Part shown: in pieces, positions 58,966 to 64,000 of the stretch
Layout of the letters: every line of letters begins with the position of its first letter
How positions within the stretch are numbered: the stretch's first letter is position 1
Assembly: GCA_015698045.1 (NCBI GenBank)
Contig: BLAL01000211.1
Span: 64,501-128,500, forward strand
Direction: 5' to 3'
From: Rhizophagus clarus
Taxonomy: Eukaryota; Glomeromycota; Glomeromycetes; Glomerales; Glomeraceae
Length of the DNA stretch: 64,000 nucleotides
Notes under the pieces: model-generated
The model's input: only the letters and a program-made list of their open reading frames with translations
Databases searched by the model: none
Told to the model about the DNA's origin: nothing
Translations under genes and position numbers: made by a program

Positions 58966-61900
58966 ATGTCTCTAGGACAAAGGTCAATATTTCATATTCT
59001 AACTTCCGAGGCTGGTTTAAAGTTGAAAAGTAATGGAGAAGGACCACACGAACTGGGTAGGATATTGTATTATATGTTAAGCGCGTGATACGCAAAGCGA
59101 ATTTTCATAACCGTGACGCGTCTTCGCAAAGATAACGTCAAGATGGAAAAACAAAATTTTTACTAATTGATTTTGAGTCCGAATTCAAACTGATTTTATT
59201 TGACACTTTTAAACTTTATATAGATATAGAACCTTCAACTTTTCGACGCGAACTTTGTCAAAAGTTATCGTCACATCCGCAGTATCCCGACCCTATTATT
59301 GATCAATTTTTAGAAGCATTACAAGATTTGTTGGATGAGAACCCGGCTCAGTTTATAACATGTTTAAAACCTCTTTTGGTGAACGGAGAATCAAGATTGT
59401 AAATAATACACACAACTTCATTAATTTTCTTAAATTTTCTTGCTCTTAATTTTATTATTGATCATAAAAATCTTTATTATATTTAATCAATTAGCGGTAT
59501 TGTGGCAGATAGTTTGATTAGAATTCTATTGGGCATCGATTTTATCCAATCAAAACTACTTAATCAGTTATTAGAGAGATTACCAACATTCATTTCAGAT
59601 TCTGATAATGACAATGTTGAATCGCCAATTCCACGATTGATATTACAACAATTGAAATGGCTGGAGTATACAGTTGACCCTCTTCGTTTAACAGAAAAAA
59701 TTTTGGAGGTAAAGATATTGTAAATATAACAATTAAATATAACAATTGTAATTTATGGTCCATTAAACTTGGTTTTGATTATTATATTAAATTATCTTAA
59801 AGATGATACCCATCACTCCTTTGGACATTCAAAGAGAAATCATAACAAATTTACCTGAAATTATTAACGATTCAGAACAGAAGGTAATGAACGTATTTTA
59901 GAATTTTAGAATACAATCATATAGAATAATTAATACCTGTAATATAAAATCCTTTTCTTTTAATGTTTTTAGACGGTTATTCAAGCTTTGATAGAATTAA
60001 TGGACCAAAACCATCGATTAATAGTTCCTATTCTTGATGCACTCTCCAATTTTATAATACAAGAAGATTATATGAGTAAAATTCGCGAAACAGTCTTTGA
60101 TCAGCTTGAATCAGCAGACTTGGAGGATTTACCACTTATTGTCAAGTTCTTGCTTCAGACAGCTACACCTGAAGATGCTTTCATAGTATGTTTCATTGGC
60201 AATTTTATTTTGATAAATTTTATAAATAGGTTAATACTTAGTAAACTATCTTGTAGATCATTAAACAAATTAGGGAAAGAATCGATTTTCGTTCAATAGG
60301 AAGATTACAGAGCGAAGCAAACCAATCGAAGCGCAATCAAAAGAAGAAAAAGGAACAAGTTCCCGAGTCTTTGATTCTTGATTCAATTAAAAACGGAATT
60401 CAATTTCACAAGTTCATTATGGACTCTTGGATTAAAGCTATTAATGATGTCAAAGTTCCGGTATACATTTTGACATATAATTTTTGTAAAGATCTTGAAC
60501 ATTAGGAAATTGATTGGCTTTTTTATTTTTATTAGTCAAGTCACATGATTATTGACGTATTAATTTTGTTGATCATGCATTCAATCCCGGGTACAAAGAA
60601 AAAAGTTGAAAATATATTTCGTAAAAAGATTGAAAATGGTCTTTTTACAAGAGAGCTTTTAGAAGAAGCTATCACATGTCATTATGAAGGCTTGCAAGAA
60701 TACTTTAATAATATTATTTCACTTTCGGAAAGCCTCCTTCGATCAAGTCAACAACAAGCAACATTAGCACGGGCTGCTTGTTCATTATATAAAAGTTCTT
60801 TCATAGTATTCGAAACTTATGAACAACAAGAAGTTATAGCCTCGTTAGTAACACATATTGGAAGTGGTTCAAACACTGAAGCGGATTCTGCGCTATCAGT
60901 ACTTTCACATCTTGTTGAAACTGATCTCGTAAAGATATGCCGATTCACAATTTTTGTGAAAGGAATTTTGGATTATTTAGATAACCTATCGATAGATCAA
61001 ATTAGAATATTATTTGATGTGTTAAGCAAACTAATATGTGAGGTAATTCTGCTAGCTTCTCAACGTTTAAGAATCAACTAATTATTAATTAAGATTGAAA
61101 TTATTGAAGGATGCTAACCAAGGGGGTGGGAACAGTGGCTTACTTTCCGAGTTTTCAATTGTTATTCAAAAGCAATTGTCAAATCCAAGCGAAAAATACA
61201 AACAGATTGGTGTCATCGGAGCTTTAGCTTTGGTGAAAATTCTGGGCGCCAAAAAATCAAGTTTAAGTGATATCGACCAAACCTCCAGTAAGTTGTAAAA
61301 AAAATTTTCATTAATAATGTATATACTTATTTAATAAAAAAAAAAAAAAAATTGGTTTATATTAGATTTAAATAACTCGGAGAAACGTAATCCATTCTTA
61401 GATATAGTAAAAGAAAATCTTACTAAAATTGAGCGACATTGTGTAAGATCAATGGTAAACATAATTTAATCGTTTTACGTGTACTTATTATATTACTTTA
61501 AAATTTATTCTCTCTTTTTTTTTTAAGGCCTGTCTTTCTTTTGCGTTTGACGAGCTCGCCTATTTTATTTCTCATGATCTTTTAGATGAGGATCTCGTTA
61601 TTTGGATCAATGATAAATTAGCTTCTCCGTTTCAAGATTACTTTATTTTGGATGATGATGACATATCAGTCTATAATAAGGAGGCTTATCATTTACCAAG
61701 GATACCAAGCGAACCCTGGATGAAGATAGATGTAAGAAAAATAAATCGTCTGTCTCGTTTTATTGGCCCTTTTATTGTATTCTCACGGGTTATGTTACAT
61801 TTGAACATAATTAGGGCGAATTATTAAATATTATATATCCTTTATTATGTGAGCCTTATGTATCCACAGACGTACGCACAAGTCTTGGTGTAAAACGTGA

Positions 61901-64000
61901 TTGGATAATAAGTTCTTGTTCAATGTTTAAATTATGGCAAGCGTGCGAAAAAGCTAAAAATAAAGGATCATTAGAAGAGGTCGATGCCTTGTTGGGTATG
62001 GGGATACTTATGTACGAAAAGCAAACAGCAGATGTAAGTTTTTTTGTATATTCCTTCACATTTATCTTTCTTTTTTTTTTGTTGATTATTGTATTTCCTA
62101 GCATATGAAAAGTAATAACTATACAAAATTAATGTGTGAAACGGCCTGTAACGCGTTGTTTTATGCTATCAACTGGTGAGCTATTTGGTTCATTTATTAA
62201 TTTGCTTTGTCTTAGATTAAGATCCATAATGGTTTGTAAGATAAATTGATTTTTTTATATTTAACAACAAGGTTCCGAGAGATTGTTAACGCATTTTGGA
62301 GTCAATCGGATATTGATGATACGACGTGTAGTAAGTTAATTTCTTTATTCTCCGAATTTCATTTACCAATTTTATTAACAAGAAACTTTGTTCAATTTAT
62401 TAGAAAAAATAATAATAAGGTTACAGAATATAAACGAATTAGAGAACCTTTTGACCGAGTTATTAGAGATAACTCCAACCTTTCAACCCTTTGGATTTGG
62501 AGTGCCTACACAAAAATCGGTTACAAAAATCAGAGCTATTGCCGCACCAATTGATTCTTCACAAAGAAATATTAGAGCAGGCAAGACAGCAAGAAGATCG
62601 GCTATTAGTAAAGGAAAGATCCTAAGTGCTCGTAGAATTGAAGAACAAGAAGAAGAACAAAGCAAGATCAATGATCCTGTTTCGCAGTTTATGTGCGCTG
62701 CGGATTTAAGACCTTTAATGCGTGAACTTGAAATGGAAATATTTGGTATCCTAAAGTATGGAGAATTCAAAAAACCTCAAGATGATTGTAGCGATAACGA
62801 TGATGGACCTAAAGAACTTAATGAAGTTTCTGATGATGAAATTCGATTAAAACCTAAAGAAATAATTTATCTTCTTGAAGATCTTAATCGAAAGCTTGAA
62901 CACAAAATATCACCATCGTCTACGAATATACCTTTCTTTGCCAAGAAGCTTAAAAAGAACGAAATTAATACAAAATCTAAAGGATTCGGCTTAATTTCGC
63001 GACAATCTGCGTTTGAGATTGTTAGGACAGTTTCTGAAAAGTATTTGCCACTTCTATTAACCCAATTTGAGTCGATTTGTAACCTACTCGATCCAGACAA
63101 TGATGTCTTATTAGAAAGAAATGAGTTTAATGAAAGTCAAAAGTGTCTTGAATTATTACTGGAAATAATTCATCGGCTGGTTTCATGGTCCGATTTAAAG
63201 AGTCCAGATAATGTCCAGACATTAATCGACATTTTGAACCAAATTTCTTCAAGAGATGATTCTTTAATCGAATCCATGGATACATCAATTCAGCGAGATT
63301 GTCTTCAAAAATCTATCACGGATGCATTTGAGTATTTACTTAAATTTTCATCAAAACTTCCAACTGCAAATTTAGCTATTTTGTTTCATAAAATACTTTG
63401 TAAAATTAATGAATTTGCACCTGATCCAAACGAACTATCCATTAAATCTGGAGATATCGCACGACATTTTGTAACTTACCAATGGCAAGATCGAAAACAA
63501 TTGAAACCCTCCTCGATTGTATATCTTATACAACAAGATATTCATTATTCGATAGACAAAATAGAAAGAATCAAATACTATACTGATTTAGTCCTACCTT
63601 CTCTTGAAAATAATGAGGAGAATGTATTACAGGAAAATCCATTATTTAATAAGGATACGTTTCAACACTTTTACAAGGCCTTATCTATAGAGTTAATTGA
63701 AACTTTACGGGAATTTAAGATGAATGGAACTACGGAAGAAATCTTAACGCAATTTACCAGCATGGTTTATTGTTGGCAAAGATTGGTTTCATTTATAAAG
63801 AAAAATCATAAACGTGTTATACTCTCCGTAGTGTTGAGATATGGTCGTGGTTTTATTGACTTGTTTGTTAAAAAAATGTTACCATTTATGAACGAGAGTT
63901 TCAAGTTGCATCGAGATGTAACCTTGATAATTTTTAAAGACTTTCAGAATGCAACTCGAAATATTCAGACGCTCTGCACTCATGTGAAGGTAGCTAAAGA
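58966..64000 (+). CDS. FANCD2: FANCD2, Fanconi anaemia crosslink-repair protein (3' part outside window)
   Basis: Fourteen exons visible: 58966-59056, 59224-59398, 59495-59708, 59803-59883, 59973-60185, 60257-60460, 60536-61042, 61110-61287, 61366-61454, 61528-61731, 61815-62033, 62102-62175, 62272-62330, 62383 to the end; phases agree and give about 1308 residues, against about 1450 in animals. Conserved stretches include IPRLILQQLKWLEYTVD, VKGILDYLDNLS, YKQIGVIGALA, NWFREIVNAFW and LRYGRGFIDLF. The lysine just before QIGVIGA (K526) aligns with the monoubiquitinated lysine of animal FANCD2. Monoubiquitinated FANCD2-FANCI clamps on DNA at stalled forks and crosslinks. The exon 13-14 junction (GTAAGT at 62331) is needed to reach the frame LQNINELENLL. 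The region 540-600 of the exon-14 part is Arg/Lys/Ser-rich linker. No lesion seen. Confidence 0.95.

Overview
The window looks like nuclear DNA of an AT-rich, transposon-loaded filamentous fungus, most likely an arbuscular mycorrhizal fungus of the Rhizophagus type. I base this on very AT-rich intergenic DNA, genes split by many short GT-AG introns (about 40-130 nt), MATH-BTB and SAM proteins, non-LTR relics with RNase H and a Pif1-type helicase fragment. The species is an inference; no ribosomal or mitochondrial marker is present.

Eight regions carry credible host genes. They are a low-complexity protein (3985-4638 +); DPH3 (5078-5575 -, 4 exons, fully resolved); an HMT1/ABCB6-type ABC half-transporter (6079-9766 +, 11 exons); an unrecognised multi-exon gene (14960-17561 -); a mitochondrial-type branched-chain aminotransferase (20518-22085 +, 4 exons); a SAM-domain protein (30471-30860 -); a MEI4-like meiotic protein (52993-54970 +, 7 exons); a MATH-BTB protein (56119-57466 -, 3 exons); and FANCD2 (58966 to the window end +, 14 exons visible). 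The last 11 kb is the gene-rich end and pairs a meiotic double-strand-break factor with a crosslink-repair factor.

Between these lies a mobile-element landscape. A TA-flanked TIR family occurs three times (1363-2882, 27582-29103, 30922-32332) with a fourth decayed end near 52394; one copy sits in an intron of a dead DDE transposase. A Tc1-like element (24224-26010) carries a 157-bp MITE inside its transposase. A hAT-like MITE with an 8-bp target duplication and a satellite core (33429-34417) breaks a Cys-rich gene relic. Other MITEs lie at 10542-11340, 11482-12280, 23061-23300 and 37235-37637.

The most complex locus is 39.1-49.4 kb. A LINE appears to be split by DNA carrying a Pif1-like helicase fragment. 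The helicase is split by a hAT-like element (41022-47204, duplicated target GGTTGGTT). Inside that is a TIR element built of about 12 tandem units, each a 41-nt splice-site-flanked mini-exon. Inside that is a 3.8-kb TIR element with two convergent genes, one a decayed putative DDE-type transposase. A second, more diverged mini-exon array lies on the minus strand at 49.77-51.33 kb. Many relics carry TGG-to-TGA/TAG and CAA/CGA-to-stop changes, a C-to-T type decay.
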